This document shows positions 40,815 to 50,365 of a stretch of DNA of 64,000 nucleotides, piece by piece. The position numbers and the translations under genes are program-made. A model generated the notes under the pieces. That model saw only the letters and a list, made by a program, of their open reading frames with translations, was not told the DNA's origin and searched no databases. The number at the start of each line of letters is the position of its first letter. The first letter of the stretch is position 1. The stretch is taken from NCBI RefSeq assembly GCF_014645615.1, contig NZ_BMMB01000001.1, forward strand, positions 1 to 64,000. Reading direction: 5' to 3'. This DNA comes from Paenibacillus hunanensis. Lineage in GTDB: Bacteria; Bacillota; Bacilli; Paenibacillales; Paenibacillaceae.

Positions 40815-40943
40815 TTGCAGGCAGAGCTGCATCGTGTGGAACAGGTGGGACACTTTTTAGATCGGGATGGCGATGTGGAATTTCCGCTGGTACGTGATCT
40901 TTTGTTACGTATATTGGAGCCTGTAACATCGCGAAGCTCGTGA
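40815..40943 (+). pseudogene. Possible C-terminal remnant of a lost gene
   Basis: An open frame of about 43 codons runs from just after a TAG to TGA 40941-40943 and reads like folded protein (ELHRVEQVGHFLDRDGDV, then EFPLVRDLLLRILEP). There is no ribosome site or start. I cannot name the parent family; it may be chance. Confidence 0.25.
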
Positions 40944-40976
40944 CCCCTTACTTGTGTAGCTCACCTTATATAATAA

Positions 40977-41034
40977 ACGAACAGCCAGCATCGCTTCCTT
41001 TGGACGGAAGTGCATATGCTGGCTGTTCGTTTGT
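40977..41034 (-). terminator. Terminator of the downstream aldo/keto reductase gene
   Basis: AACGAACAGCCAGCAT pairs with ATGCTGGCTGTTCGTT, with an inner CTTCC/GGAAG pair. The minus-strand side is followed by TTTATTATA. Confidence 0.8.
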
Positions 41035-41136
41035 TGCAGTGAGTATAACTATTGGTTCTAAGTTAATGCGGTACGAATACGCATATTCTATAGTTAAGCC
41101 TATAGTGGTTATACGTTCATATACGTTCAGGTGATC

Positions 41137-42084
41137 TTATACACCAGAAGGATTTGCTCCACTCAGATCGAGCCAGTTCAGCTCGTCACGCGTGAGTGTA
41201 ATGCCAGCGCCTTGCTCACAGGACAGCAGTTCTTCGCGATTTTGCGCACCGATGAGGGCACAGGTTGGGAATGGCTGGTTGAGTACATACGCGAGCGCGA
41301 TCTGGATGGTCGTTGTGTTTTTATCCGCAGCGAGCTGCTCAGCGCGGCGCAGACGTTCCCAGTTATCATCGCTGTAAAATACGCGTACAAGATCCTCGTT
41401 GTCACGCACCTCTGGTGTAAAGCGTCCGGTGAAGAAGCCGCGTGCTTGCGATGACCATGATAATAGTGGAAGCTGAGTCTGCTCATGCCAGTCCAGCGTC
41501 TGCTGATCTGCGGATACACAGCCTGCCCAGAATGGCTCGTTCGCTTTGGCAAGACTCAGGTTCGGGCTGCTGAATGTAAAGCCAGTCAGTCCGTTGGACG
41601 CTGCATAATCGTTCGCTTCCTGCATCCGTTGCCATGTCCAGTTGGAGGCTCCAATCGCTCCGATACGACCTGCCTCGATATGCTCATTAAGCGCTTCCAG
41701 AATGACCGCAACCGGCACGGATTCATCATCTCGATGCAGGGCATACAGCTCTACAAAATTCGTTTGCAGGCGCTCCAGACTGGTCATCAGGTCATTGCGA
41801 ATCGCCTCTGGATTGACACGCGGGCCATTCTGGTCGTGGTGAGCGCCCTTGGTGAGGATGACAAGCGAGTCACGGTTGCCATGCTCCTGCATGTATTTTC
41901 CGAGTACTTCTTCACTTTGACCGCCGCAATAGATGTATGCGGTATCGATCGTATTGCCGCCGATTTCGATAAAGGCGTTGAGGTTGGTGACTACTTTTTC
42001 GTAGGCATCGTGGGTAAAGTAGTCGGAGCCTTTGATCAGGGTGGATACGGGTTTGCCTGCGCCTGGGATTTCGATATGTTTCAT
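41137..42084 (-). CDS. Aldo/keto reductase, paralogue of the mannoside-operon reductase
   Basis: A 315-residue aldo/keto reductase with NTIDTAYIYCGGQSEEVLGKYM, ILTKGAHH and YALHRDDES. It aligns along nearly its whole length with the product of 15782-16708 (shared RIGAIGASNWTWQRMQEANDYA-type segment, SPNLSLA, GCVSAD, LPLLSWS). ATG 42084 is chosen because AAAGGAAG lies 10 nt before it; an in-frame ATG at 42105 overlaps that site. It stands alone in the gap between the lasso operon and the Gfo/Idh gene. Confidence 0.88.
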   Translation of the reverse strand: MKHIEIPGAGKPVSTLIKGSDYFTHDAYEKVVTNLNAFIEIGGNTIDTAYIYCGGQSEEVLGKYMQEHGNRDSLVILTKGAHHDQNGPRVNPEAIRNDLMTSLERLQTNFVELYALHRDDESVPVAVILEALNEHIEAGRIGAIGASNWTWQRMQEANDYAASNGLTGFTFSSPNLSLAKANEPFWAGCVSADQQTLDWHEQTQLPLLSWSSQARGFFTGRFTPEVRDNEDLVRVFYSDDNWERLRRAEQLAADKNTTTIQIALAYVLNQPFPTCALIGAQNREELLSCEQGAGITLTRDELNWLDLSGANPSGV

Positions 42085-42593
42085 TGGGATCAGTCTTCCT
42101 TTCATTTGTGGGTGTTATAGGATTAGAAAAATTGCGTGCTTGTTTGGGTGTTCTCGCTGACTTGTGTTGAGGGGCAGCAATCACTTCGGCAAGGAATAAG
42201 GGAACGGACTCGGGTGGAGCCGCGGGAATCTTTTGGAATGGGGTGAGAATGAAGATTCCCGCCCTCCAAAGGAGTCCTTTTCCCTTATTTCCTTGCCTGC
42301 GTTCCGTGCTACTTGCAAATTAAGTTGAGAAGATCTATACATCTATACACCGAAAGTTGTAGTGGTTGGAGCTTTTCTAATCCTGTTTTGGGTGGTGTGG
42401 CCGTTTTAAAAAATGCTGTGCATTTTTTAATTTAGTGATTTTGCAGATACTTATTTTAGACATACTATATGCGATTAACCTAATACGATTACTGTATACG
42501 ACTAAACTTTATTATATTTTGATTATTCTAAACTTTTGCTAGCTGTAGAAACCTGTACTTTTTGAATGAGAAGGTCTACACACTACGCATCGT
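42085..42593. other. Intergenic region carrying palindromic element copy 2
   Basis: No gene is seen. After the palindromic element the stretch 42310-42593 is AT-rich without recognised signals. Confidence 0.5.
42179..42306 (-). repeat. Palindromic intergenic element, copy 2 (inverted)
   Basis: Outer arms GGCAAGGAATAAGGG / CCCTTATTTCCTTGCC (42188 to 42297) and inner GCGGGAATCTT / AAGATTCCCGC. Read on the minus strand it matches copy 1, including flanking GGAACG. Stem differences from copy 1 are compensated on both arms. Confidence 0.85.
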
Positions 42594-43598
42594 TTACAAT
42601 GTGATACGCTGGCGTTCTTCGGCTGACTTCAGGCAGGCGTCTAGTACGCGCATGTTGCGTACGGCGTCTTCGGCGTCGTAGAGTGGTGTTTCGCCGTTTA
42701 GGACGGTGCGGGCGAAGGCATCGGCCTGGGCTGCGTATTGGTTGAGTGTGGCTACCTGGACTTCGCGGCGATTGTCGCCGACAGTGACGAAGAAGTTGGA
42801 GCGTTCGTCGCCTGGGCTTACGTAGGCGGATGGGACTTCGATGATGCCCTCGGTGCCGAGTACTTCCAGTGTGTTGCGGAAGGCTGCCCACATGCCGCTG
42901 TCAAAGGTGACGCCGATATGGTCGTCGAATTCGAGTAGGCCGCTTGCCATCATGTCGACCTCACCGTGCTGAGGGGAGAACATGGCGATTACGGTAGCGG
43001 CGGATGGTTCTTTGCCGAGTAACATGCGCGCTGCGCTGATAGAATAGCAGCCAATATCGTACAGCGAGCCGCCGCCCCAATCTTTGCGGAAGCGTACGTT
43101 GCCGTCGGAGCCGCTGCTGTTAAAGGTAAAGGTGCTATGGATGCCGCGCACGTCGCCGATCTCGCCGCTGGCGATAATATCGCGAATCTGCTCGTAACGC
43201 GGATGATGGCGATACATGAATGCTTCTGCCAGATGTACGCCAGCTTTGGATGCTGCCGCTGCCATTTCCTCGGCCTGTGCTGCATTCAGAGCGATTGGCT
43301 TTTCACATAAAATATGCTTGCCTGCTTCTGCGGCACGTAGTGTCCATTCATAATGAAGATGGTTCGGAAGCGGAATGTAAACGGCATCAATACTAGCGTC
43401 AGCTAATAATTCCTCATAGCTCCCATAGGCTTTTGGAATGCCCAGATCGGTTGCCGTTTGCTCTGCCTTGTCCAGTGTACGGCTCGCCAGAGCAGTCACT
43501 TCGTTCAGGCTGGATTGCTGAATGCCCGGGATCACCGAGCGAATGGCGATGCTGGCGCTACCGAGAATACCCCAGCGTAGTTTGCGTTCTTGCGTCAT
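42594..43598 (-). CDS. Gfo/Idh/MocA-family NAD(P)-dependent oxidoreductase
   Basis: A 334-residue dehydrogenase with N-terminal Rossmann fold LRWGILGSASIA, the family EKP motif in HILCEKPIALN, and the C-terminal beta-sheet domain (DVRGIHSTFTFN, GGGSLYDIGCYSISAARMLLG). The cofactor is probably NADP or NAD; the likely substrate is a sugar or inositol derivative. It is divergently transcribed from an AraC-family regulator with a shared 126-bp promoter region, so that regulator probably controls it. Confidence 0.92.
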   Translation of the reverse strand: MTQERKLRWGILGSASIAIRSVIPGIQQSSLNEVTALASRTLDKAEQTATDLGIPKAYGSYEELLADASIDAVYIPLPNHLHYEWTLRAAEAGKHILCEKPIALNAAQAEEMAAAASKAGVHLAEAFMYRHHPRYEQIRDIIASGEIGDVRGIHSTFTFNSSGSDGNVRFRKDWGGGSLYDIGCYSISAARMLLGKEPSAATVIAMFSPQHGEVDMMASGLLEFDDHIGVTFDSGMWAAFRNTLEVLGTEGIIEVPSAYVSPGDERSNFFVTVGDNRREVQVATLNQYAAQADAFARTVLNGETPLYDAEDAVRNMRVLDACLKSAEERQRITL

Positions 43599-43643
43599 GA
43601 AAAAGATCCTCCTGTCTGGGTTGCTATATTGTTCTATGTTGTG

Positions 43644-43693
43644 ATTATAATGAATGAATAAGCGCTTGAAAATGATAATATATTGAATAGAAT
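43644..43693. promoter_or_regulatory. Overlapping divergent promoters for Gfo/Idh and AraC genes
   Basis: Plus strand: TTGAAA (43666-43671), 16 nt, TAGAAT (43688-43693). Minus strand: TTTCAA (same bases), 16 nt, TATAAT (43649-43644). The shared -35 overlaps the palindrome AAGCGCTT, a possible regulator site and a weak partial match to a catabolite-responsive element. Confidence 0.4.
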
Positions 43694-43724
43694 TAGTACA
43701 ATATTGTCATTAAGGAGGACGGAC

Positions 43725-44558
43725 ATGCCCAGACAAAGCGTACTGCTGACCTTGCAGGAGCAACCTTATTTTTGCCTGCCGGAATCGGTGGGACATTACA
43801 GTCAGCAGCCAGAGCATCATGTGCTAAGGGAAGAAGGCGCGCTGAACAATTTTAATATTCATTATGTGGCATCTGGAAAAGGATATGTAGAGATGGATGG
43901 GACGGTGCATGAGCTGCGCAGTGGGCAGGCTGTGCTCTATTTTCCGCATCAACGACAGCATTATTACAGCAGTGAGGATGATCCGTGGGATGTACGGTGG
44001 GTGCATTTTTATGGAGAACGACTGCATGATTATATGATCGAGCGCGGATTCCATCGACATCTACTATGGACGCTACGGCAGCGCGGCGAATGGGAGCAGG
44101 CGCATCTGGAGCTACTAGCCGAAGCTGAGCATAATCGGATGCTGCATCAGGCCAAGCTATCCACGCTCACGTATGCGGTGCTTGCCGAGTTCGTTCATCA
44201 GGCAGTTCCACTCAAAAATACGCGTGCTGGCAAAGCGGAAAGTCGCATTCTTGGCTTACTACCACAGATGCAGCAGGAGGCATGTCAGCCGTTTTTATTA
44301 CGGGAATGGGCAGAGCGCGCAGGAGTCAGTGAATATTACTTTTGCAAGCTGTTCAAAGCGGTAGTCGAAATGACACCGCTGGAGTTCATCACACGCTCTC
44401 GCTTGCAGATGGCAAAGCAATGGCTGCTGGAGCGTCCAGATCGCAATATCGGACAAATTGCAGAGGATGCTGGCTATCCAAGTGTGAGTTATTTTAATCG
44501 TCAATTTATGGCGCGGGAAAATATGACACCGACGGAGTATCGGAAGCTGTACTGGTAG
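43725..44558 (+). CDS. AraC-family transcriptional regulator
   Basis: A 277-residue regulator: N-terminal cupin sensor (NFNIHYVASGKGYVEMDGTVHELRSG, PHQRQHYY) and C-terminal AraC/XylS double helix-turn-helix (LREWAERAGVSEYYFCKLFKAVVEMTPLEFI, IGQIAEDAGYPSVSYFNRQF). ATG 43725 follows TAAGGAGGAC. The sensor probably binds a sugar, and the neighbouring oxidoreductase gene is the likely target. Confidence 0.92.
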   Translation: MPRQSVLLTLQEQPYFCLPESVGHYSQQPEHHVLREEGALNNFNIHYVASGKGYVEMDGTVHELRSGQAVLYFPHQRQHYYSSEDDPWDVRWVHFYGERLHDYMIERGFHRHLLWTLRQRGEWEQAHLELLAEAEHNRMLHQAKLSTLTYAVLAEFVHQAVPLKNTRAGKAESRILGLLPQMQQEACQPFLLREWAERAGVSEYYFCKLFKAVVEMTPLEFITRSRLQMAKQWLLERPDRNIGQIAEDAGYPSVSYFNRQFMARENMTPTEYRKLYW

Positions 44559-44937
<379 letters not shown>

Positions 44938-45543
44938 TTATACGGGCGCAGACCCCAGCTCCAGCGTCTCCATCATCAACAGCACTGCTTCCTGCACCGA
45001 TAGTAGCTCCGTATTAATAACCAGCTCTGGCTTTTCCGGTACTTCATATGGTTCATCGATTCCGGTAAAACCTTGAATCTGACCTGCTCTAGCTCTGGCG
45101 TACAGCCCTTTGGGATCGCGCTGCTCGCATACATCAAGTGAGCAATGGGTATGAATCTCATCAAAGTCCTCCTCGGCAAACATCTGGCGCACCATTTGAC
45201 GATCACTGCTGTAAGGAGATACGAAGGCGGCAATCACAATTTGTCCAGCATCCACCATAAGCTTAGCCACCTCACCGATTCGGCGCAGGTTCTCATGGCG
45301 ATCGTCTGCGGAGAAGCCGAGATCGGCATTCAGTCCATGTCGTATATTATCGCCATCCAGTACATAGCAGAGCTTATTCTGTTCAAATAGTGCTCGTTCC
45401 AGCGCGAAGGCGATCGTGCTTTTACCTGCACCAGGAAGTCCGGTTAGCCACAATAGTCTGCCGCGTTGTGCGTAGCGCTGCTCCCGCTCCTGACGTGTAA
45501 CAGCAGGAGTCTGCCAGTGGATATTAGGTTGAAGATTGATCAT
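44938..45543 (-). CDS. cysC: Adenylyl-sulfate (APS) kinase
   Basis: A 201-residue CysC: P-loop LTGLPGAGKSTIA, LDGDNIRHGLNADLGFSADDRHENLRRIGEVA, AAFVSPYSSDRQMVR and DPKGLYARARAGQIQGFTGIDEPYE. It phosphorylates APS at the 3' position to give PAPS. Start MINLQPN at 45543 follows AAAGGA at 11 nt; an ATG at 45576 has no ribosome site. No other sulfur-assimilation gene is adjacent, so it may serve sulfation or a dispersed pathway. Confidence 0.93.
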   Translation of the reverse strand: MINLQPNIHWQTPAVTRQEREQRYAQRGRLLWLTGLPGAGKSTIAFALERALFEQNKLCYVLDGDNIRHGLNADLGFSADDRHENLRRIGEVAKLMVDAGQIVIAAFVSPYSSDRQMVRQMFAEEDFDEIHTHCSLDVCEQRDPKGLYARARAGQIQGFTGIDEPYEVPEKPELVINTELLSVQEAVLLMMETLELGSAPV

Positions 45544-45855
45544 AATGGTATGCGTCCTTTCATCGTTAAATAGCATAGTCGCGTGTATGTATAGGTGTCG
45601 TTTTCGATGGCTGTACTTGTATCATACCAGCGAATGTGCTGGACTGCGAATCTGGAAATGTAAGGATGGTATCTAGTTGCGAATGAATAAAGGAGCGCAT
45701 AACAACAGCCCCCTTTCTCTGTAGAAAGGGGGCTGTTGTATCTTTTGTATACGGATATTTGTAGTGCATGATGGAGTTCAATCCATGATCGCTGATTCGT
45801 TCACCGTCACGATGGTCTAGCTACATACCATGCAGCCTGTAGCCAGATGTTTCGT
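45544..45855. other. Intergenic region upstream of cysC
   Basis: It holds the strong hairpin at 45701-45741 and otherwise no gene. The cysC promoter should lie in 45560-45700 but no clear boxes were seen. Confidence 0.45.
45701..45741. terminator. Strong hairpin between surface protein and cysC genes
   Basis: ACAACAGCCCCCTTTCT pairs with AGAAAGGGGGCTGTTGT around CTGT. It lies downstream of the minus-strand surface protein gene; the T-run is better on the plus strand. Confidence 0.7.
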
Positions 45856-48800
45856 TTAGATCAGCTCGGATTGTTTCAGCAGACGTTCTACCATGGCTGC
45901 AACCTCTGCACGAGTCATGCTTGCTTTTGGATCCATTTTACCGTTACGTCCATTGATCAGCTTGGCGCGAACGGTCAGTGCCAGATTGTCTTTTGCCCAG
46001 TTACCGATCTGACTATGGTCAGCAAAGCCAGCCAGTGCTGCTGTTGTGTCAGACGCAGGTGTGCGCTGCGCAAGACCCGTCAGATTCATCGCTTTGGCTA
46101 CGATCATCATCGCCTGTTCGCGTGTAATGGTATCCTGCGGACGGAAGGTACCATCCTCAAAGCCATTAATCAGCTTGTAAGCAACGGCTGTCTGTACAGC
46201 ACCTGCATACCATGCATCCGACTTCACATCGCTAAAGGAATCTGCGCCTTTCCCTGCTGGCAGTCCCAGACCGCGAACGATAATAGCGGCAAATTCAGCG
46301 CGTGTGATGTTGGCATTCGGGTTAAAGGTAGTATCGTTTACCCCGTTTACAACCATACGCGAGCCCATATCATTTACAGCATCTTTTGCCCAGTGATTGC
46401 TCACATCAGCGAATGTCATTGGATGCCAGACGACCGAATAATTGCTGTTCGTCAAGCTGTTCAGAACAGCATAATATCTGTTGTTTTGCTTGATCACTTT
46501 AGTAGGGATATGATCAATCGAGTTATCGTCACGCATAACAACGCCTGTCGTGATTTTCGTTGGATCAATATCGTCTGGTAATTGGATAGTGCGTTCGATA
46601 TACGAATTGAATGATGTTACAGCTACCTCTTTATCAGCTATGATGGCTGTCACTTTAAAGTCAAATGGAGGTATAAGCAGTGTAGCTTTTTTCGACGTAC
46701 TTGCTTGAGTCATCTGCTCACTTACTGCTTGAGATGACTTAGCAATCTGTAGCGATACCTTAATATTGTCAGTAGAAGTGATAGCACCTAATCCATTCAG
46801 CTGAGCCAGTGTGCTCAGTTGAATTTCTTTGGCTGGAAGCTTATACGATGCCTGGTCAGTTTGCAAAACGATCGTAGCGGACTTATCCTGCATATTTTGC
46901 AAGGCTTGCCCATCGATCTGTGCTCGATTTACATCAGAATCAGAAGAGATCGGGATCGTAACGACAGCGTTAGCCCCTTCTGCATCCAGCTTTGCTTTGA
47001 GCTTGTTCGTATCCACATCGATCGTGGTCGTTTTGATATTGTTTTCGATCGTTGTCGTGGATTCGCCTGCATTTTCTTGTTTGCCATTTACAAGTACAAT
47101 GACAGGTTGTTTTCCACCAGTAACTGGTGTGGTGGTGCCAGGAGTCGGTACCGTAGGGGTTGTGGAAGGACTACTTCCGCCGCCACCGGACGAGCTACCA
47201 CCGCTGGAACCGCCGCCAGAGCTTTCCGAAACAACGACAGCTTGAACGACAGCATAACGCAGTACATTGGAATTCATATCTGCTTCAACGACTACGATGG
47301 AATCACCATTGGCTGCATCCACGAGTCCGCTAGTAGGCAATTCACTATAATTGCTTACCGATGAGCCGATTCCTGGCTGAACCACAGTAGCTGTTCCAAA
47401 GTTTTTGAAGAGCCATTTATTACCCGAGCCAGGCAGCGCTGGCGAAGTGATCGTCAATATCGTTTTGCCATTATTGGCAGAGCCAGATGGATCACTTGCT
47501 GTTACCGTTAAGGCTGGCAGCTGGTTCGCTGTAAATTGCAACAATGTTACCAGACCAGCAGGCTTGGACCCGGTAGCTGCATAGCGTACTTTGACTTCAT
47601 GATCGCCGATCAGAGATGGCAGATTGGATCCGTTGTATAGCACATAAGCCTGTCCATCGACGGAAACTTCCATCGTCGTATCCAGTCCGATAATCGTATT
47701 CAGTGTATCATCTGCCATCACGACAGGTGCAGGTACGATCTCGGCATTCGGATCTTTGACACCAACGATTTTACCTGCCGATTTGGAGGCAAATGAGCTT
47801 GCTGTCGCTTTGTAGCGAATGAAATACGTATTAACTGCAAGATGAGTTAGCTCGTTGCTATAAATATTGTTCCACTGAACCACATCGCTAATCGTATATT
47901 CCATATCACTGCTCACGCCGGATATTTTACCATCAAGCGCCTCTGCATAGGTGGCATCGGTCACGCTCAGGTTCAATGGTGGCAGCGGACGAGTCGGAAT
48001 CATCAAGGATTGTGGCTGACTGTCTACCGAGCCTGCACTTGCAGCCTGGATCACATCGATCGTCTGACCCATCCAGAAGGAAGGGATCACGATATGACCG
48101 TACGTGTCCGCAACAACCGTAGAGCCATTGACGACGTAGGTTGTATCTGGCGCCAGTCCGGTCAGTTTTTCGTTAGCATAATCAATCGTTGCTTGTGGTG
48201 TAGCATGTGGTGCTTTGGCTTTGTAGATCGTTACCATCGGTGAAGCATCGATAAAGTTATAATTGGCTCCCGAAGATAGAATGAATTGAAGCTGACCGGA
48301 AGTTGGATATTGATCAGCAGGTGGTGGATCAGGATTCATTTGCACCGAAGTGATCGTGACTGACCAGTTTTTACCGGAGCCACTTACTGTTCCTACGGTT
48401 GCGGAAGCTGTGACATCGAAAAAGGCAATATCATTGGCGCTTAGATCAGCGACATCCTTGTCAAAAGTAAGATTAATTTTGGTGGATGTGCTTGTATCGG
48501 AACCATCTGCCAGCGCAGATAGTAAGGTTACATCCGTTGCAGGCGGGTATACGGCGAGCTCATAATATTGAACCGTTGTACCGTTCTCTGCGGTTACTTT
48601 GACATAAAGATAGGTAGGTGGCTGATGATCCTTAATGCTGATCGTTCCACTACCAGTGATTTCATTACTTGCATAATCAGAGCTTTTGTATAGATTGACC
48701 GTAGCCGTTGGATCCTGAACTTTCAGGTCAGCCAGACCCAGCTCGTTCACAGACGCAGGCATACTTAGCTTCCATTTGATTGCATTTATAGTCGAGCTTC

Positions 48801-50124
48801 CATTGCCGCCCGTTATATCTGTGCTTGCAGGTGCTTGATTAGCTACAGAATCCAATGCAGCGTTAGAGCTTGGTGTATATTCCAGTGCACCCAGGTCGAC
48901 GATGCCGCCATCGGTACGAGGGTTACCGTCCAGATCGCGACTGCTTAGCACATAACTATTGTCGCCATGGTCGATCGCATCTACAGCCTGAGTATTCAAT
49001 CTATAGTCCTTCATATCTGTGTTTCTAAATGTGCTGGAATCAGCAGACGTCAGAATCAAGTTGGGATCTACTTTTACCGCAGGAACATCGGGCGATGCTC
49101 TGTAGATGAGTGTAGAGAGAGCCGTCTGTGCGCTGAAATTCATAGAAGAATTCGCAACGATATTGTTACGGAATTCATTTTGGAATGGAACGCCATTTGG
49201 TCGCCCTGCATCTGTCAGATAGGCGATTGGAGCGAGCACAGCGCCTTGATCATTATTTAGATTGTTATTGGCAAATGTATTATTGTACCAGATCGCATCA
49301 TATGCACCGCCACCGGAGCTGATAGAGCCGATTCCAGTTGAAGATGTATGTGTATTGACTGTATTATCTGCAAACAATGAGTTGGTAATGGTAGCCTGGA
49401 CGAAGCTGTTGAAAAATAACATACCTTGAAACGTGTTGTCCGTGGCATCATTAGCCGCCATTGAGTTGTTCGTGAATTTGACACGATCGATAGTCACCTT
49501 GTAGGGAGCTTGGACTACGCTCAGTGATACGATGCCGCCACCGCTTTTAAACGCTTTGTTGTTACCGATAAAATAGATATTATTTAGCGTTACACTGGAA
49601 TAATTTTCGCCCGTAATCGATAACGCAGAACCCATATAGTCCAGTCCTCCATGCGTATCAACCACATTGAAGTTTTTCATAATCAGGTTGGACATGCTGA
49701 ATGTTCCGCTACCGGTAGCATAGATGCCCTGTACTCCATTGCCATCGACCGTAATCGCAGGCTTGCCCTGAGCATCGGTCAGACCTTCGATGGTGAAGCT
49801 GCCCGTCGATTGCGAACCGATCTCCACGGATGTATTGTCTCCTGGATTCCAGTGTGTCAGACTGCCTGTGAGTGTAATCGTTGAGCCTTTAAGAGAAGGA
49901 TCAAATACGACTTTACCGTCAGCGAACTGACCTGCCTGTGCAATCGCCCATGCAAACGAGCCTGTACTATCATCACCATTCGTATTAACTACTGTAAAAG
50001 TGTTATTGCTTGCTGGCCCTGCGAACACCGATCCTGCTGCACTTGAAAAAGAAGCTAGCAGTAGAATCAAGCATAATGAAATTTTGAACATGCGTGTTTT
50101 TGATATTGCATGATAACGGTTCAC
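45856..50124 (-). CDS. Large secreted parallel beta-helix protein with SLH anchor
   Basis: A 1422-residue surface protein. It has a signal peptide (ISLCLILLLASFSSAAGSVFA), a beta-helix region (about residues 40-420: SMSNLIMKNFNVVDTHGG, GGIVSLSV, ITNSLFADNTV) ending in the RDLDGNPRTDGGIVDLGALEY signature of choice-of-anchor/polymorphic repeat proteins, Ig/cadherin-like domains, a Gly/Ser/Pro-rich linker (GGGSSGGSSSGGGGSS), and three C-terminal SLH repeats (WAKDAVNDMGSRMVVNG, WYAGAVQTAVAYKLINGFEDG, WAKDNLALTVRAKLINGRNG). No catalytic motif is evident; adhesion or polysaccharide binding is likely. The start is GTG behind AAAGGA. Confidence 0.92.
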   Translation of the reverse strand: MNRYHAISKTRMFKISLCLILLLASFSSAAGSVFAGPASNNTFTVVNTNGDDSTGSFAWAIAQAGQFADGKVVFDPSLKGSTITLTGSLTHWNPGDNTSVEIGSQSTGSFTIEGLTDAQGKPAITVDGNGVQGIYATGSGTFSMSNLIMKNFNVVDTHGGLDYMGSALSITGENYSSVTLNNIYFIGNNKAFKSGGGIVSLSVVQAPYKVTIDRVKFTNNSMAANDATDNTFQGMLFFNSFVQATITNSLFADNTVNTHTSSTGIGSISSGGGAYDAIWYNNTFANNNLNNDQGAVLAPIAYLTDAGRPNGVPFQNEFRNNIVANSSMNFSAQTALSTLIYRASPDVPAVKVDPNLILTSADSSTFRNTDMKDYRLNTQAVDAIDHGDNSYVLSSRDLDGNPRTDGGIVDLGALEYTPSSNAALDSVANQAPASTDITGGNGSSTINAIKWKLSMPASVNELGLADLKVQDPTATVNLYKSSDYASNEITGSGTISIKDHQPPTYLYVKVTAENGTTVQYYELAVYPPATDVTLLSALADGSDTSTSTKINLTFDKDVADLSANDIAFFDVTASATVGTVSGSGKNWSVTITSVQMNPDPPPADQYPTSGQLQFILSSGANYNFIDASPMVTIYKAKAPHATPQATIDYANEKLTGLAPDTTYVVNGSTVVADTYGHIVIPSFWMGQTIDVIQAASAGSVDSQPQSLMIPTRPLPPLNLSVTDATYAEALDGKISGVSSDMEYTISDVVQWNNIYSNELTHLAVNTYFIRYKATASSFASKSAGKIVGVKDPNAEIVPAPVVMADDTLNTIIGLDTTMEVSVDGQAYVLYNGSNLPSLIGDHEVKVRYAATGSKPAGLVTLLQFTANQLPALTVTASDPSGSANNGKTILTITSPALPGSGNKWLFKNFGTATVVQPGIGSSVSNYSELPTSGLVDAANGDSIVVVEADMNSNVLRYAVVQAVVVSESSGGGSSGGSSSGGGGSSPSTTPTVPTPGTTTPVTGGKQPVIVLVNGKQENAGESTTTIENNIKTTTIDVDTNKLKAKLDAEGANAVVTIPISSDSDVNRAQIDGQALQNMQDKSATIVLQTDQASYKLPAKEIQLSTLAQLNGLGAITSTDNIKVSLQIAKSSQAVSEQMTQASTSKKATLLIPPFDFKVTAIIADKEVAVTSFNSYIERTIQLPDDIDPTKITTGVVMRDDNSIDHIPTKVIKQNNRYYAVLNSLTNSNYSVVWHPMTFADVSNHWAKDAVNDMGSRMVVNGVNDTTFNPNANITRAEFAAIIVRGLGLPAGKGADSFSDVKSDAWYAGAVQTAVAYKLINGFEDGTFRPQDTITREQAMMIVAKAMNLTGLAQRTPASDTTAALAGFADHSQIGNWAKDNLALTVRAKLINGRNGKMDPKASMTRAEVAAMVERLLKQSELI

Positions 50125-50276
50125 ACAATCATCCTTTCGCCCTTTTGGATTTGTTTACGCCCTATGGCAGGCTCTACCCTCATTATCGGTTTTACTTGTT
50201 CAATTGCTTAGATATCGAAACACTTATTTTCGTAATGATGAAAATAATTAAATAGGGATACGATCCATCTGCCAAA

Positions 50277-50325
50277 CGTAAAAAGCCAGAGCCTGAAGGA
50301 TATGCTTCCGGCTCTGGCTTTTTCT
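50277..50325 (-). terminator. Terminator after the polysaccharide deacetylase gene
   Basis: AAAAAGCCAGAGCC pairs with GGCTCTGGCTTTTT; U-rich sequence on both sides permits bidirectional action. Confidence 0.85.
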
Positions 50326-50365
50326 TTTATCATACTGTAGTCAAGCTTTGGATGAAGGCTATAGA

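Larger units (their letters stand above)
40736..41136. other. Intergenic region after the lasso cluster
   Basis: It contains the exporter terminator, a short possible gene remnant (40815-40943) and a strong hairpin at 40977-41034. Confidence 0.5.

Noticed and set aside
43660..43675. Catabolite-responsive element between the Gfo/Idh and AraC genes
   Set aside because: AAGCGCTT matches only the centre of the CRE consensus; reported only as a possible palindromic site within the promoters.
50125..50276. Possible second c-di-GMP or other riboswitch before the large SLH protein
   Set aside because: The leader contains GC-rich pieces but none of the GACGCAAAGC, GGGCAAA or GCCGGTTGCCGA hallmarks in order.
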